A stretch of 64,000 bases of DNA, taken from Microbacterium gallinarum. GTDB taxonomy: Bacteria; Actinomycetota; Actinomycetes; Actinomycetales; Microbacteriaceae. The stretch covers positions 407,994-471,993 of the forward strand of contig NZ_JACSPM010000003.1 of the NCBI RefSeq assembly GCF_014837165.1, read 5' to 3'. Position numbers and translations under genes: made by a program. Shown piece by piece: positions 53,713 to 63,104 of this stretch (its first letter is position 1; every line of letters begins with the position of its first letter). The notes under the pieces were generated by a model. It had not been told where the DNA came from. It saw only the letters and a program-made list of their open reading frames with translations, and made no database searches.

Positions 53713-56136
53713 TCAGCCGACCACCGGGGCGGGTGCCGTGATCGCCTGCGGTCCGGCGTGAGCCGCCGAGCGCGCCGCGAGCCGGAGCCAGGTGCCGACG
53801 ATCGTGTCGGGGCTCAGCGAGATCGACTGGATGCCCCGATCGACGAGCCAGTCGGCGAGATCCGGATGATCCGACGGGCCCTGGCCGCAGATGCCGACGT
53901 ACTTCCCGCGGCGGTTGCACGCCTCGATCGCCATGCTGAGCACGCGCAGGACCGCTGGATCCCGCTCATCGAACTCATCTGCGACGAGCTCGGAGTCGCG
54001 GTCGATGCCGAGCACGAGCTGCGTCATGTCGTTGGACCCGATGGAGAACCCGTCGAAGTGATCCAGGAACTGATCCGCGAGGAGCGCGTTCGAGGGGATC
54101 TCGCACATCATCATCACCTCGAGTCCGTTGCGCCCACGCTCGAGACCGTGCGCGGCGAGTTCCGCGCTCACGGCTGCTCCCTCCGCCACGGTCCGCACGA
54201 ACGGCACCATGATCTTGAGGTTGGTCAGGCCCATCTCATCGCGCACGTACCGCAGCGCCTCGCACTCCATCGCGAAGCACTCGCCGAACCGCGGGGTGAG
54301 ATACCGCGCGGCCCCGCGCCACCCCAGCATCGGGTTCTCCTCCTGCGGCTCATACCGGTCACCGCCGAGAAGATGCGCGTACTCGTTCGACTTGAAGTCG
54401 CTGGTCCTGACGATCACCGGGTCGGGCGCGAACGCGGCGGCGATCGTCGCGACGCCCTCCGCGACCCTCCGGATGAAGAACTCTCGCGGCGAGGGGTAGG
54501 CGGCGATCCTCACGTCGATCTCCGCGCGGAGCTGCTCCGGGAGCGAGTCGTACTCGAGGAGAGCGCGGGGGTGGATGCCGATCTGGTTCCCCACGATGAA
54601 CTCCAGCCGGGCCAGACCGACCCCGTTGTGGGGCAGAACCGCGAAGCCGAACGCCTGGTCGGGCGTGCCGACATTGAGCATCAGTCGCACCGGAAGCTCC
54701 GGCATCCGCTCGATGGCGATCTCTTCCTTCACGAAGGGCAGCAGTCCCTCGTACACGAGCCCGCTCTCCCCCTCCGAGCAGACGATTGTCACATCGTCAC
54801 CGTCGGCCAGGTCCCGCGTCGCCGTCCCGGTGCCCACGACCGCGGGGATGCCGAGCTCGCGCGCGATGATGGCCGCGTGGCACGTGCGCCCGCCGCGGTT
54901 GGTCACGATCGCGGCCGCCCGCTTCATCACGGGCTCCCAGTCCGGGTCGGTGATGTCTGCGACGAGGACGTCGCCGGTGCGGACCTTCGCCATCTCCGAC
55001 GGCGACCGCACGATGCGCACCGCTCCCCCTCCGATCCGCTGACCGATCGCGCGACCACGCACGAGCACCCGGCCCTTCTCGCGAAGTGCATAACGGGTGT
55101 GGCTGTGGCCCTGCAGGCGCGACGCGACGGTCTCGGGCCGAGCCTGGAGGACGTACAGGAGCCCGTCGACACCGTCTTTCGCCCACTCGATGTCCATCGG
55201 ACGACCGTAGTGATCCTCGATGACGAGCGCGGCCCGCGCGAGCTCCATCACCTCGTCGTCGGTGATGCTGAGGACGCGGCGCTGCGCGGGCGGGACTGTC
55301 GTGATCATGGTGCTCGCCCCGACCTCATGGCCAGCGGCGAACCTCATGGCGATGGCCTTCTCCCCCGCGCTGCGTCGGAGGATGCCCGGTCGGCCCTCGC
55401 GCACCGCCGCCTTGTACACGGCGAACTCGTCCGGGTTCACCTGTCCCTGGACGACGGTCTCGCCCAGGCCGTACGCGCTGGTGATCAGGATGGCGCCGTC
55501 GAACCCGGTCTCGGTGTCGATGGTGAACATGACCCCGGAGGCTCCGACGTCGGAGCGCACCATGCGCTGCACGGCTGCGGAGAGCGCCACGTCGCCGTGA
55601 GAGAACCCCTGGTGCACGCGGTAGGCGATCGCGCGATCGTTGTAGAGGGATGCGAACACTTTGCGCACGGCCGCAAGCACGTTGTCGACGCCGGCGATGT
55701 GAAGATACGTCTCCTGTTGACCGGCGAACGACGCATTCGGAAGGTCCTCTGCCGTCGCCGACGAGCGCACGGCCCAGGTGGCGTCGGCGAGGTCCGGCTC
55801 CGCACCCGTCATGTCGTCGAACGCGCGTCGGATGTCGGACTCGAGGTCCGCCGGCAGCGGCTGATCCTCGATCCAGGAGCGAATGGTGCGGCCCACGCGT
55901 GCGAGGTCCTCGACATCGGACACGTCCAGCGGCGTCAGCAGCGCCTCGATGCGCCCGGCCAGACCGTCGTGGCTCAGGAAGGAGCGGTACGCGGCCGCGG
56001 TGGTGGCGAACCCGCCGGGCACCCGCAGCCCCGCGCCGCTGAGTCGCGAGATCATCTCCCCGAGCGACGCGTTCTTTCCGCCGACGTGCGGAAGGTCGGC
56101 CATGGTGATCTCGTCGAGAGCGAGGATGTTCGTCAT
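53713..56136 (-). CDS. ppsA: Phosphoenolpyruvate synthase
   Basis: An 807-residue three-domain enzyme making PEP from pyruvate and ATP for gluconeogenesis. The N-terminal ATP-binding domain has '[19 protein letters not shown]' and '[25 protein letters not shown]'. The swivelling domain has the phosphohistidine motif '[21 protein letters not shown]' near residue 430. The C-terminal PEP domain has '[17 protein letters not shown]', '[14 protein letters not shown]', '[17 protein letters not shown]' and '[12 protein letters not shown]' with catalytic Cys. ATG 56136 is the first with conserved sequence. Divergent from an alcohol dehydrogenase; two DosR-like sites lie between. Confidence 0.95.
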   Translation of the reverse strand: MTNILALDEITMADLPHVGGKNASLGEMISRLSGAGLRVPGGFATTAAAYRSFLSHDGLAGRIEALLTPLDVSDVEDLARVGRTIRSWIEDQPLPADLESDIRRAFDDMTGAEPDLADATWAVRSSATAEDLPNASFAGQQETYLHIAGVDNVLAAVRKVFASLYNDRAIAYRVHQGFSHGDVALSAAVQRMVRSDVGASGVMFTIDTETGFDGAILITSAYGLGETVVQGQVNPDEFAVYKAAVREGRPGILRRSAGEKAIAMRFAAGHEVGASTMITTVPPAQRRVLSITDDEVMELARAALVIEDHYGRPMDIEWAKDGVDGLLYVLQARPETVASRLQGHSHTRYALREKGRVLVRGRAIGQRIGGGAVRIVRSPSEMAKVRTGDVLVADITDPDWEPVMKRAAAIVTNRGGRTCHAAIIARELGIPAVVGTGTATRDLADGDDVTIVCSEGESGLVYEGLLPFVKEEIAIERMPELPVRLMLNVGTPDQAFGFAVLPHNGVGLARLEFIVGNQIGIHPRALLEYDSLPEQLRAEIDVRIAAYPSPREFFIRRVAEGVATIAAAFAPDPVIVRTSDFKSNEYAHLLGGDRYEPQEENPMLGWRGAARYLTPRFGECFAMECEALRYVRDEMGLTNLKIMVPFVRTVAEGAAVSAELAAHGLERGRNGLEVMMMCEIPSNALLADQFLDHFDGFSIGSNDMTQLVLGIDRDSELVADEFDERDPAVLRVLSMAIEACNRRGKYVGICGQGPSDHPDLADWLVDRGIQSISLSPDTIVGTWLRLAARSAAHAGPQAITAPAPVVG

Positions 56137-56170
56137 GACACGACCCTGGTCCGGCTGCCGCACCGGTGGT

Positions 56171-56241
56171 GGGTCGAAGGTCCCGCATTCCGCCCGGCTC
56201 GGCTCCGCGGCGGTCGAGCGTCGCCGCGGGTCCAAGGTCCC
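56171..56241. promoter_or_regulatory. Two DosR/DevR-like boxes in the ppsA / alcohol dehydrogenase promoter region
   Basis: GGGTCGAAGGTCCC (56171-56184) and GGGTCCAAGGTCCC (56228-56241) differ at one base and lie 57 bp apart in the same orientation. Each fits the palindromic core GGGACTWWAGTCCC of DosR/DevR hypoxia or nitric-oxide regulators at about 11 of 14 positions. The genes on both sides belong to classes found in actinobacterial DosR-type regulons. No DosRS genes are in the window. Confidence 0.55.
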
Positions 56242-56314
56242 TATCGGAGGACGTCCGGGGAGGAGGACGATGGGCCTCGCCGCTACAGGCGCAGACACCC
56301 GAGGAGTGGACGAT

Positions 56315-57370
56315 ATGAAGGCGCTGGTCTATCAAGGTCCGGGATCGATCGACTGGCAGGAGAAGCCGGCTCCTCGGATACAGAAGCCCACGGACGCGAT
56401 CGTGAAGATCGAGACCACGACCATCTGCGGGACGGATCTGCACATCCTCAAGGGAGACGTACCGGCGGTGGAGGCCGGGCGCACGCTCGGGCACGAAGGC
56501 GTCGGCGTGGTCAGCGAGGTCGGCGAGGCGGTGACGGAGCTCGCCGTGGGAGATCGCGTGATCATCTCCTGCATCTCGGCGTGCGGGAAGTGCGGCTACT
56601 GCCTCGAGGGGATGTACTCGCATTGCCTCGCCGATGAGGGAGCATCCGGAATCGGCTGGATCCTCGGACACCTCATCGACGGCACACAGGCCGAGTACGT
56701 GCGGATCCCCTTCGCGGAGACATCGCTTCACAAGGTGCCGGAGGGCGTGTCGGCAGAAGAGGCCGCGATGATCAGCGACATCCTGCCCACAGGCCACGAG
56801 ATCGGAATCCGGTACGGGGCCGTCGAGCCGGGCGATGTCGTCGCGGTCATCGGCGCAGGCCCGGTGGGCCTCGCAGCCATGACGACCGCCTCGCTGTATG
56901 GACCGAGCCGGGTCATCGCGATCGACATCGATCCCAACCGCGTGGAGCAGGCGAAGCGGTTCGGTGCCAGCGACGGTGTCGTCTCCTCGAGCGCAGACTG
57001 GCGTGAGCAGGTTCTCGCCCTCACCGACGGGCTCGGAGTGGACGTCGCGATCGAAGCCGTCGGGCTGCCGTCGACCTGGGACATGAGCCTGGCGATCGTG
57101 CGACCCGGCGGCCACGTCGCCAACGTGGGCGTGCACGGCAAGCCCGTCGCCTTCCCGTTGGAGTCGGCCTGGATCCAGAACCTCACGATCACCACGGGCC
57201 TGGTCAACACGGATACCTCGCGGATGCTCATCAAGCTGCTCGCGCAGGGCCGGCTCGACGTCGGCGGTTTCATCAGCCACCGCTTCTCGCTCGACGACAT
57301 CATGGACGCCTACGACACGTTCGGCCGCGCGGCCGAGACGAAGGCCCTCAAAGTCATCCTCACGACCTGA
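56315..57370 (+). CDS. Zinc-dependent alcohol dehydrogenase
   Basis: A 351-residue MDR-family enzyme. Catalytic zinc ligands are in '[13 protein letters not shown]' (Cys near residue 38) and '[16 protein letters not shown]' (His); structural zinc is bound by '[15 protein letters not shown]' (about 92-106). The cofactor motif '[17 protein letters not shown]' follows and '[19 protein letters not shown]' suggests NAD. Likely oxidises or reduces a short-chain alcohol or aldehyde. ATG 56315 has GAGGAG eight bases upstream. The next gene, 24 bp downstream, is probably in the same transcript. Likely controlled from the DosR-like sites upstream. Confidence 0.92.
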   Translation: MKALVYQGPGSIDWQEKPAPRIQKPTDAIVKIETTTICGTDLHILKGDVPAVEAGRTLGHEGVGVVSEVGEAVTELAVGDRVIISCISACGKCGYCLEGMYSHCLADEGASGIGWILGHLIDGTQAEYVRIPFAETSLHKVPEGVSAEEAAMISDILPTGHEIGIRYGAVEPGDVVAVIGAGPVGLAAMTTASLYGPSRVIAIDIDPNRVEQAKRFGASDGVVSSSADWREQVLALTDGLGVDVAIEAVGLPSTWDMSLAIVRPGGHVANVGVHGKPVAFPLESAWIQNLTITTGLVNTDTSRMLIKLLAQGRLDVGGFISHRFSLDDIMDAYDTFGRAAETKALKVILTT

Positions 57371-57394
57371 CCGCGGCGGACAGGAGAACAGACC

Positions 57395-57847
57395 ATGGAG
57401 CGCATCGATGAAGCGGGCGTGTGGAAGCTGACCGAGGAAGAATGCTGGAATCTCCTCGCGCGTCGAGAGTTGGGCCGCCTCGCCGTCACTGGCCCGACGG
57501 GGCCGGAGATCTTTCCGGTGAACTACGTCGTCGACGGCCCGCGGCTGCTGTTCCGCACAGCTCCCGGCTCGAAGCTCGCCGATCTCTCGGCGAGCCCCGA
57601 CGTGGCGTTCGAGGTCGACGAATACGACGAGAGCTTCGCGGCGAGCGTCATGGTGAAGGGAAGGGCGAGCAGACTCGAGCGTCAGAGCGAGATCGATGCC
57701 GCCGACGCCTTGCCCCTTCGCCCGTGGATCCCCACGCTGAAGTACCGCTGGGTGAAGATCTCCCCCGCGGCCGTCAGCGGCAGGTGGTTTGAGCGCACGC
57801 GCGAGCCGGATCGCTACGTCGCGTCCAGAAAGGCAGACACCACCTGA
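57395..57847 (+). CDS. Pyridoxamine 5'-phosphate oxidase-fold protein
   Basis: A 150-residue flavin- or F420-binding split-barrel protein. It shows 'LTEEECWNLLARRELGRLAVTG', 'FPVNYVVDGPRLLFRTAPGSKL' and 'VAFEVDEYDESFAASVMVKGRA'. Actinobacterial relatives of this size often belong to stress or dormancy regulons. It lacks the C-terminal domain of true PdxH, so vitamin B6 synthesis is unlikely. AGGAG precedes the ATG. It probably shares a transcript with the alcohol dehydrogenase. Confidence 0.88.
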   Translation: MERIDEAGVWKLTEEECWNLLARRELGRLAVTGPTGPEIFPVNYVVDGPRLLFRTAPGSKLADLSASPDVAFEVDEYDESFAASVMVKGRASRLERQSEIDAADALPLRPWIPTLKYRWVKISPAAVSGRWFERTREPDRYVASRKADTT

Positions 57848-57880
57848 ACAGGTCCCAGGTGGCGAGCATCTTCCCTGACA

Positions 57881-58528
57881 TCAGCCTGAGGTGATCGTCA
57901 GCCGTGCGGTCGCGTCCCTGCGGAGGATCGCCTCGAGGACGGCTCCGGTGGCGATCGTCATCACCACCGCCATCACCAGACCGGCGCCGATGCCGACGAG
58001 CACCGACAGCGCCGGCTCCTGCCCCTCATGCCAGAGAGGTGTCGCGATCGCCAGGAAGGCCCCGAGGGCGAGCGTCCACGCCGCCGCCGTCCCGACGACC
58101 CACCATCCCGCGCCGCGAACATGACGGCGCAGCTCCAGCCACTGCGCCGTGCCCAGGGAGAAGAGCACCGCGCCGGCGGATGCGCCGACCACGCCCACTT
58201 TCAGGACACCTGGCCAGCCGGCGAAATCGGTCGCGGCGGACGCGAGCATGCCGGCGCCGTACGCGACGGTCGCGCCGGACGCCGTCAGCAGCACCCACGC
58301 GGTCACCCGCAGCCGGGGCAGTCGCCGGCGCAGCACGACACTCTGCGCCGCGCCCAGCACCGCCCCTTCGAGCGCGCCCGCCGCGAGCATCGCGTAGAAG
58401 AAGACCGGCGTCCCGGATGCCACCACACCGACCACCGCCGGCACGAGGAAGCCGACGGCCTCACCCGCGGTCACGACCACGATCCACCGCGTCAGCCACC
58501 GCGAATCGGCCCCGCCCTGGACTCTCAT
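57881..58528 (-). CDS. Hypothetical membrane protein, six helices
   Basis: A 215-residue hydrophobic protein with about six predicted helices (for example 'WIVVVTAGEAVGFLVPAVVG', 'FFYAMLAAGALEGAVLGAAQS', 'GIGAGLVMAVVMTIATGAVL'). No family recognised. It starts 3 bases after the stop of the membrane-anchored hydrolase gene, so the two are co-transcribed and possibly work together at the membrane. Confidence 0.75.
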   Translation of the reverse strand: MRVQGGADSRWLTRWIVVVTAGEAVGFLVPAVVGVVASGTPVFFYAMLAAGALEGAVLGAAQSVVLRRRLPRLRVTAWVLLTASGATVAYGAGMLASAATDFAGWPGVLKVGVVGASAGAVLFSLGTAQWLELRRHVRGAGWWVVGTAAAWTLALGAFLAIATPLWHEGQEPALSVLVGIGAGLVMAVVMTIATGAVLEAILRRDATARLTITSG

Positions 58529-58531
58529 GTC

Positions 58532-59641
58532 CTACGTCTCACAGCCGTCGAACGACGCGGCGAGGAATCCCACGACACGCGAAGCCCACTCCTCGGGCGA
58601 GCTCCGCAACGCCTGCGTGTGCGCGGCGCCGGGCGCTACCCATACCGATACCCGCGTCGGGTCGATCTGCTCCAGGCGCCGGGCGACCAGCTCCTCGTCG
58701 CGCACATCGCCCGCGGCGATCAGCAGGAACGGAGTCTGGTCCGCCCGCGCGATCGAGTCGTCCAGTCCGGCGGGCCGCACCGCAGGCGTGAGCAGTTCGA
58801 TGAGGCCGTACGTGACGGTGTCGAGTCCTCGCTGCACAACGCCCGCCATGCCGTACTCGCCGACGAGCCAGGTCTTGTCGGCGGCCGTCCGCCCCGTCGC
58901 GCCCTCCGCCGCCACCGCGCAGATCCGCTGGTCGTCCCCGGCAGCGCCGATGGCCTCCTCGCCGCCCATCGACAAGCCGACCACAGCGATCCGACGGGTG
59001 TCGACGTCGGTGCGGCCCTCCAGAAAGTCGACGGCTGCCTGGATGTCGCTCTCGCCGTGCCACCCGAGAGCCATCGCCTGACCGCCGCTGGCCCCGTGTC
59101 CACGGGCATCCGTCATGAGCACCCCGTACCCGGCGTCCTGAAGGACGCGGGCCTGCGGAATCGTATGGGAGGCGGTCGAGCCGGCGCCGTGACGGAGCAC
59201 CACCGCCGCGCCGTTGCGCGACGGAATGTACCAGCCGGCCAATGCTGTGCCGTCAGCGGCTGTCATCGACGCCGATATCGCTCCGCTCGGCGGCTCCGCG
59301 GCGGGTGGCCGGGGCGGATACACCGCGGTCAAGGCGATCGATGTCGAATACACACCGACGAGCACCACGCCGAGCCAGGGCAGCAGGATGAGCCGCCCCC
59401 ATCGTCGCGTCGCCCTGAGGAGGAGAACGACCGCCACAGCGAAGAGGATCACCGCCGCGGCCAGCCCTGCTATCAGTGGCGGGACGGATGCGCGCGGGAG
59501 GGCGATGCCGAGCGCAGCGGACCCCGCGAGCCACCCGGCGATCGTCGCTCCGGCGGCGAGGAGGAAGATCGACGGGCGCGAGTCGGCGACGCGCGCCCTG
59601 ACTGCGCGGTCACGTTCCGCTGTCTCGACGGCGGCAGGCAT
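58532..59641 (-). CDS. Membrane-anchored alpha/beta hydrolase
   Basis: A 369-residue protein. Three N-terminal transmembrane helices ('FLLAAGATIAGWLAGSAALGI', 'LIAGLAAAVILFAVAVVLLL', 'LILLPWLGVVLVGVYSTSIAL') precede a hydrolase domain with 'AAVVLRHGAGSTASH', 'VLMTDARGHGASGG', the elbow 'AVVGLSMGGEEAIGAAG' (nucleophile Ser), 'PFLLIAAGDVRDEEL' and His in 'VAPGAAHTQALRSSPE'. The catalytic domain is probably extracytoplasmic. Start ATG 59641 was chosen as the first before the first helix region; longer forms are possible. Substrate unknown. Confidence 0.82.
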   Translation of the reverse strand: MPAAVETAERDRAVRARVADSRPSIFLLAAGATIAGWLAGSAALGIALPRASVPPLIAGLAAAVILFAVAVVLLLRATRRWGRLILLPWLGVVLVGVYSTSIALTAVYPPRPPAAEPPSGAISASMTAADGTALAGWYIPSRNGAAVVLRHGAGSTASHTIPQARVLQDAGYGVLMTDARGHGASGGQAMALGWHGESDIQAAVDFLEGRTDVDTRRIAVVGLSMGGEEAIGAAGDDQRICAVAAEGATGRTAADKTWLVGEYGMAGVVQRGLDTVTYGLIELLTPAVRPAGLDDSIARADQTPFLLIAAGDVRDEELVARRLEQIDPTRVSVWVAPGAAHTQALRSSPEEWASRVVGFLAASFDGCET

Positions 59642-59804
59642 GCGTACACTCTGACCGCGCCGGCACACCCCGCGACGTGCCGAAGGTCCTGCCATCTGCC
59701 CAGAGAACTTCGGCCCGTGCGCACCGAAGGCAGCCGCCTGTTCGAGTGCATCAGTGACCGTGTCCACCACCCCTGCTGGCGCCGGCGGGTCCTAGGTTTG
59801 TCGC

Positions 59805-60512
59805 GTGAGCATGCATGGTGGCGAGCCGCACGTCGCGGGGATCGCGGGAAGACTGAACTGGCTCCGGGCGGGAGTCCTGGGAGCCAACGACGGCATCGTC
59901 TCGGTCGCGGCGATCGCCGTCGGTGTCGCTGCGGCGACACCGGATCTTGCGGCGATCATTCCCGCGTCCTCGGCGGCGCTGATCGGGGGCGCTCTCTCGA
60001 TGGCGCTCGGCGAGTACGTCTCGGTCAGCAGTCAGAGTGACAGCGAGCGTGCGCTGATCGCCAAGGAGACGGAAGAGCTGCGCACGATGCCCGAGCAGGA
60101 GCTCGAAGAGCTCGCGGGGCTCTATCGCGCGCAGGGGCTGAGCGCGGAAACGGCGAAACGCGTGGCGGTGGAGCTGACCGAGCGCGATGCGCTGAGGGCT
60201 CATCTCTCGATGGAGCTGAACATCGATCCGGACGACCTCGTCAGTCCGTGGCGGGCGGCCGCGGCATCCGCTCTGGCGTTCGTCTGCGGTGGAATCCTTC
60301 CGTTCCTCACCATCCTCCTGCCGGAGTCCGTCCGGATTCCCGTGACCTTCATCGTCGTCCTGATCGCGCTTGCCGCAACGGGTGCGCTCGGCGCCCGCAT
60401 CGGAGGGAGCCCGGTGCCGCGAGCCACGCTCCGCGTCGTCGTCGGCGGCGCGATCGCACTTGCAGCCACTTTCGCAATCGGTGCCCTCTTGAACACCACC
60501 GGGATCGCCTGA
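59805..60512 (+). CDS. VIT1/CCC1 family iron/manganese transporter
   Basis: A 235-residue membrane protein of the VIT family: 'NWLRAGVLGANDGIVSVAAIAVG' (first helix signature), 'ALSMALGEYVSVSSQSDSE', a cytoplasmic charged segment about 75-135, then two or three C-terminal helices. It lacks the ferritin-like domain of the paralogue at 2.8 kb. Transport of Fe2+ or Mn2+ is inferred. GTG 59805 has TAGGTT (59793-59798) six bases upstream and no Shine-Dalgarno. A terminator follows. Confidence 0.9.
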   Translation: MSMHGGEPHVAGIAGRLNWLRAGVLGANDGIVSVAAIAVGVAAATPDLAAIIPASSAALIGGALSMALGEYVSVSSQSDSERALIAKETEELRTMPEQELEELAGLYRAQGLSAETAKRVAVELTERDALRAHLSMELNIDPDDLVSPWRAAAASALAFVCGGILPFLTILLPESVRIPVTFIVVLIALAATGALGARIGGSPVPRATLRVVVGGAIALAATFAIGALLNTTGIA

Positions 60513-60534
60513 CACTGCGCGATGCGCGTCGCCA

Positions 60535-60557
60535 GACCCCGGGTACGCCCCGGGGTC
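60535..60557. terminator. Bidirectional terminator, VIT gene / TerC remnant
   Basis: Perfect 9-bp stem GACCCCGGG / CCCGGGGTC with a 5-nt loop, between convergent reading frames. Confidence 0.7.
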
Positions 60558-60565
60558 GCGGAGGG

Positions 60566-61350
60566 TCAGTGCAGAGGGGGGCGCTCGCGAGACTCCGCCG
60601 GTGTGTCATCGACCGAGATCAGCTCGGCCGTGCGGCGATCGCCGCGGGTCTTCACGAGGCTCGCGACGGTCGCCACGGCGATCGTCCCCGCGATGAAGAG
60701 CAGCGAGAGCCAGATCGGAATCTCGGGGATCACTGTGATCGGCTCTCCGCCGTTGATGAACGGCAGCTCGTTCTTGTGGAGGGCGTGGATGAGCAGTTTC
60801 ACACCGATGAAGGCCAGGATGACCGCGAGCCCCTGGGCGAGGTAGACCAGACGCTGCAACAGGCCGCCGATCAGGAAGAACAGCTGGCGCAGTCCCATCA
60901 GGGCGAAGGCGTTCGCGGTGAACACGATGTACGCCTCTTCGGTCAGGCCGTAGATCGCCGGGATCGAGTCGACAGCGAAGATGAGGTCTACGAAGCCGAT
61001 GGCGATGATGGTCAGCAGCATCGGCGTGGCCCAAAGCCGCCCCTGCTGGACGATCGTGATCCTGTCGCCGTGATACTCGTCGGTCACGCGCAGGTGACGG
61101 CGCACGAAGCGCATGACCCGGCCGTCGGCGGGGTTGGAGTCGCCGTGGGCGAACGCCTGACGGTAGGCCAGAAAGAGCAGCAGCGCGCCGAACCCGTGAG
61201 AAGTTCTCGATCAGCGTCGCACCGACGGCGATGAAGACGCCGCGCAGGATCAGGGCGATGACGATGCCGATCATCAGCACCTTCTGCTGATAGATCTTCG
61301 GCACGGCAAAGCTCGTCATGACGATCAGGAAGACGAAGAGGTTGAGATCG
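60566..61350 (-). pseudogene. TerC family membrane protein, 5'-truncated and frameshifted
   Basis: Two frames together encode most of a TerC protein. The upstream frame gives 'NLFVFLIVMTSFAVPKIYQQ' and 'ALILRGVFIAVGATLIENFS', then loses homology at about 61195. The other frame resumes with the expected 'FGALLLFLAYRQAFAHG' and continues through 'RHLRVTDEYHGDRITI', 'GFVDLIFAVDSIPAIYGLTEE' and 'GVKLLIHALHKNELPF' to the stop. About 11 bases expected between 'ENFS' and 'FGALLL' are missing by comparison with the family pattern, which shifts frame. The first roughly 75 residues of a normal TerC are absent; sequence before 61350 belongs to a GNAT fragment on the other strand. Confidence 0.82.
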
Positions 61351-61367
61351 AAGAGTTCCGCGGCGGC

Positions 61368-61583
61368 ATCTGGAGGCTGAACGTCGTCGAAGCGGCGAAG
61401 GGACGCGGTGTCGGCAGGTTCGCCGTCGAGCAAGTTCGCGAAGAGGCCCGTCGGCGCGGATACGAGAAGATCACCGTCCTGTGGGACCCCGCCGAAGACG
61501 GGCCCGAACGGTTCTACCTGCGAGTCGGGTTCGAGAAGACCGGTGAGTTGTTCGGAGAGACCGTGGGCACGCTGAAGGTGTAG
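61368..61583 (+). pseudogene. GNAT acetyltransferase, C-terminal fragment
   Basis: Seventy-one codons ending in TAG encode the back half of a GNAT fold: 'IWRLNVVEAAKGRGVGRFAV' (acetyl-CoA motif A, with RGVGR), 'ARRRGYEKITVLWDP' and 'GPERFYLRVGFEKTGELFGE' (motif B). The frame has no N-terminal half; immediately upstream is the truncated TerC gene on the opposite strand. The join is best explained by a deletion or rearrangement. No start codon is assigned. Confidence 0.75.
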
Positions 61584-61586
61584 TCG

Positions 61587-62255
61587 ATGAAGGACCGGCT
61601 AGTGGTAGACCCGGGCCTGGTCGGTGGCAGAGTTTGTGGTGTGCCTGTCCATCCGCTGTGGCGTCCCTCCGCCCTTAAAGGCAACGCGGATCGCCAGTCC
61701 AGTCGAGTCTCCTTCCGACAGACGGAGCCGGGTGAGCTCCAACTTCATCAAGCTGCATGGGCGCGCGACTTCCGGGTGATAGAACTCCTGCTTCACTCCA
61801 CGATCCCAGAGCAAATCGAAGCGGTCCGTCATGTGGGCTCCACGGCCGTGCCGGGGTTGCTCGCAAAGCCAGTGATAGACATCGATCTCACGGTTCGAGA
61901 CGTCAGCGACGAGCCCTCCTACATTCCCAGACTCGAGGCCGCTGGGTTTCGACTGATCTTCCGCGACAGGCTCGGTGGCGATGAGCATCGCCAGCTGACC
62001 TTGGCCGACCCGAACGTCAACCTGCACGTGTGGGATGCAGACGCGTCGGAGCCCCAACGGCACGAACTGTTCGTCGCCTGGCTGAGATCGAGCCCATCCG
62101 ACCGGGAGATGTACACACAGGCCAAGTTGGACGCCGTCGCCGCGGCCGGGGCCGGTCGATACAACGACCACAAGTCCGCTGCCGTCTACGACATCTACGA
62201 GCGCGCCTTCGCGGCCGATCCGCACCGCAACCACGATCCACAACCGCGGACCTAA
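61587..62255 (+). CDS. GrpB family (UPF0157) nucleotidyltransferase-fold protein
   Basis: Up to 222 residues. The core is typical GrpB: 'AVRHVGSTAVPGLLAKPVIDIDL' (HVGSTAVPGL box, Asp pair of the polymerase-beta fold), 'YIPRLEAAGFRL', 'LHVWDADASEPQRHELFVAWL' and 'KLDAVAAAGAGRYNDHKSAAV'. Activity unproven; related proteins carry a nucleotidyltransferase fold or act beside CoaE kinase. The N-terminal roughly 45 residues look unlike the family, so the true start may be later, for example GTG 61641. It lies 3 bases after the GNAT fragment's stop. Confidence 0.8.
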   Translation: MKDRLVVDPGLVGGRVCGVPVHPLWRPSALKGNADRQSSRVSFRQTEPGELQLHQAAWARDFRVIELLLHSTIPEQIEAVRHVGSTAVPGLLAKPVIDIDLTVRDVSDEPSYIPRLEAAGFRLIFRDRLGGDEHRQLTLADPNVNLHVWDADASEPQRHELFVAWLRSSPSDREMYTQAKLDAVAAAGAGRYNDHKSAAVYDIYERAFAADPHRNHDPQPRT

Positions 62256-62303
62256 ACGCTGCGCTGAGGGACCAGCTTGCGGACAATGGCCGACCGACAA
62301 CCT

Positions 62304-63104
62304 TTAGGTCGGGACTGTTCGCCAACCGAGTCTGCGCGCGATGGCTTCTGCTGCCAGGGTCGGGAATCCGTCCCAGTCGGGCTCGAGAATGCGCCGCGCC
62401 AAAGTGAACACGTTGCGCGCGGCCTCGTCGGCGGGAGCGTTCAGGGCGAGGGTGATCTCGGAAGCCCACGCTGGGTAGTCCTTCTCGAATCTCCTGGTCG
62501 GGTCGATCTTGTCACGTGCGTCGGGAGCCTCACCGGGAAAGCGCGCGCGGATCGCGCGGAGCAAATGGTTCACCGCCCAGGTGCGAATGAACTGCCCACC
62601 GTTGAGGACTTCCCCGCGGTTGATCCTCCCCATCCCAATCAGGATTTTGACGAGGAAGAGTCTTGCGTCGTTCTCCGGGTCGGATGTGTCGCCCGCGGTC
62701 GCGTCTGCTTGCCCGGCCGCGACCAACTTCGCTGTCACTCCGGAGTCGTTGTCCGCGACGACGGTGGCGTCGCCTACAACGACCCCCACCAGTTCGGACG
62801 CCTCAGCGAGTGCGAACTCGAATACATGCCCATCACCGTAGACGGCCACGAATCCGATACCGCCCTCGCGGGCGCTAAGTACGACGTTCTCACTGTCGGG
62901 AAGCCAGTCCAACGCTGCTCGGAGCTCTGAGCCTCGCCCCTCCTCGATGATCGCGAAAAAGTCGTGATCCGACCACTCATCGCGCCGATGCTCGCCGCCT
63001 TCGGAGGCAGACCCAAGGAGCACCAGCCCGGCGAGGCCTTCCCGCGCTCGAACGTTGGCTATGAGCCGGTTGGTAAGTGAATTGAACCGTTCTGGAGAGC
63101 TCAT
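62304..63104 (-). CDS. Nucleotidyltransferase domain protein (antibiotic NTase-like)
   Basis: A 266-residue protein. The motif 'GLVLLGSASEGGEHRRDEWSDHDFFAII' near residues 23-50 is the GS-x-D-x-D metal and nucleotide site of polymerase-beta-fold nucleotidyltransferases, resembling lincosamide or aminoglycoside adenylyltransferases. A helical C-terminal half ('FLVKILIGMGRINRGEVLNGGQF', 'RTWAVNHLLRAIRARFPGEAPDARDK') could bind substrate. It may modify a drug, a small molecule or a tRNA; that cannot be told. ATG 63104 begins the fold. It is convergent with GrpB, 48 bp apart, in a region of lower GC. Confidence 0.8.
   Translation of the reverse strand: MSSPERFNSLTNRLIANVRAREGLAGLVLLGSASEGGEHRRDEWSDHDFFAIIEEGRGSELRAALDWLPDSENVVLSAREGGIGFVAVYGDGHVFEFALAEASELVGVVVGDATVVADNDSGVTAKLVAAGQADATAGDTSDPENDARLFLVKILIGMGRINRGEVLNGGQFIRTWAVNHLLRAIRARFPGEAPDARDKIDPTRRFEKDYPAWASEITLALNAPADEAARNVFTLARRILEPDWDGFPTLAAEAIARRLGWRTVPT

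Noticed and set aside
53758..56637. About 960-codon plus-strand frame opposite ppsA
   Set aside because: Same antisense artefact, covering a complete PEP synthase with all catalytic motifs on the other strand.
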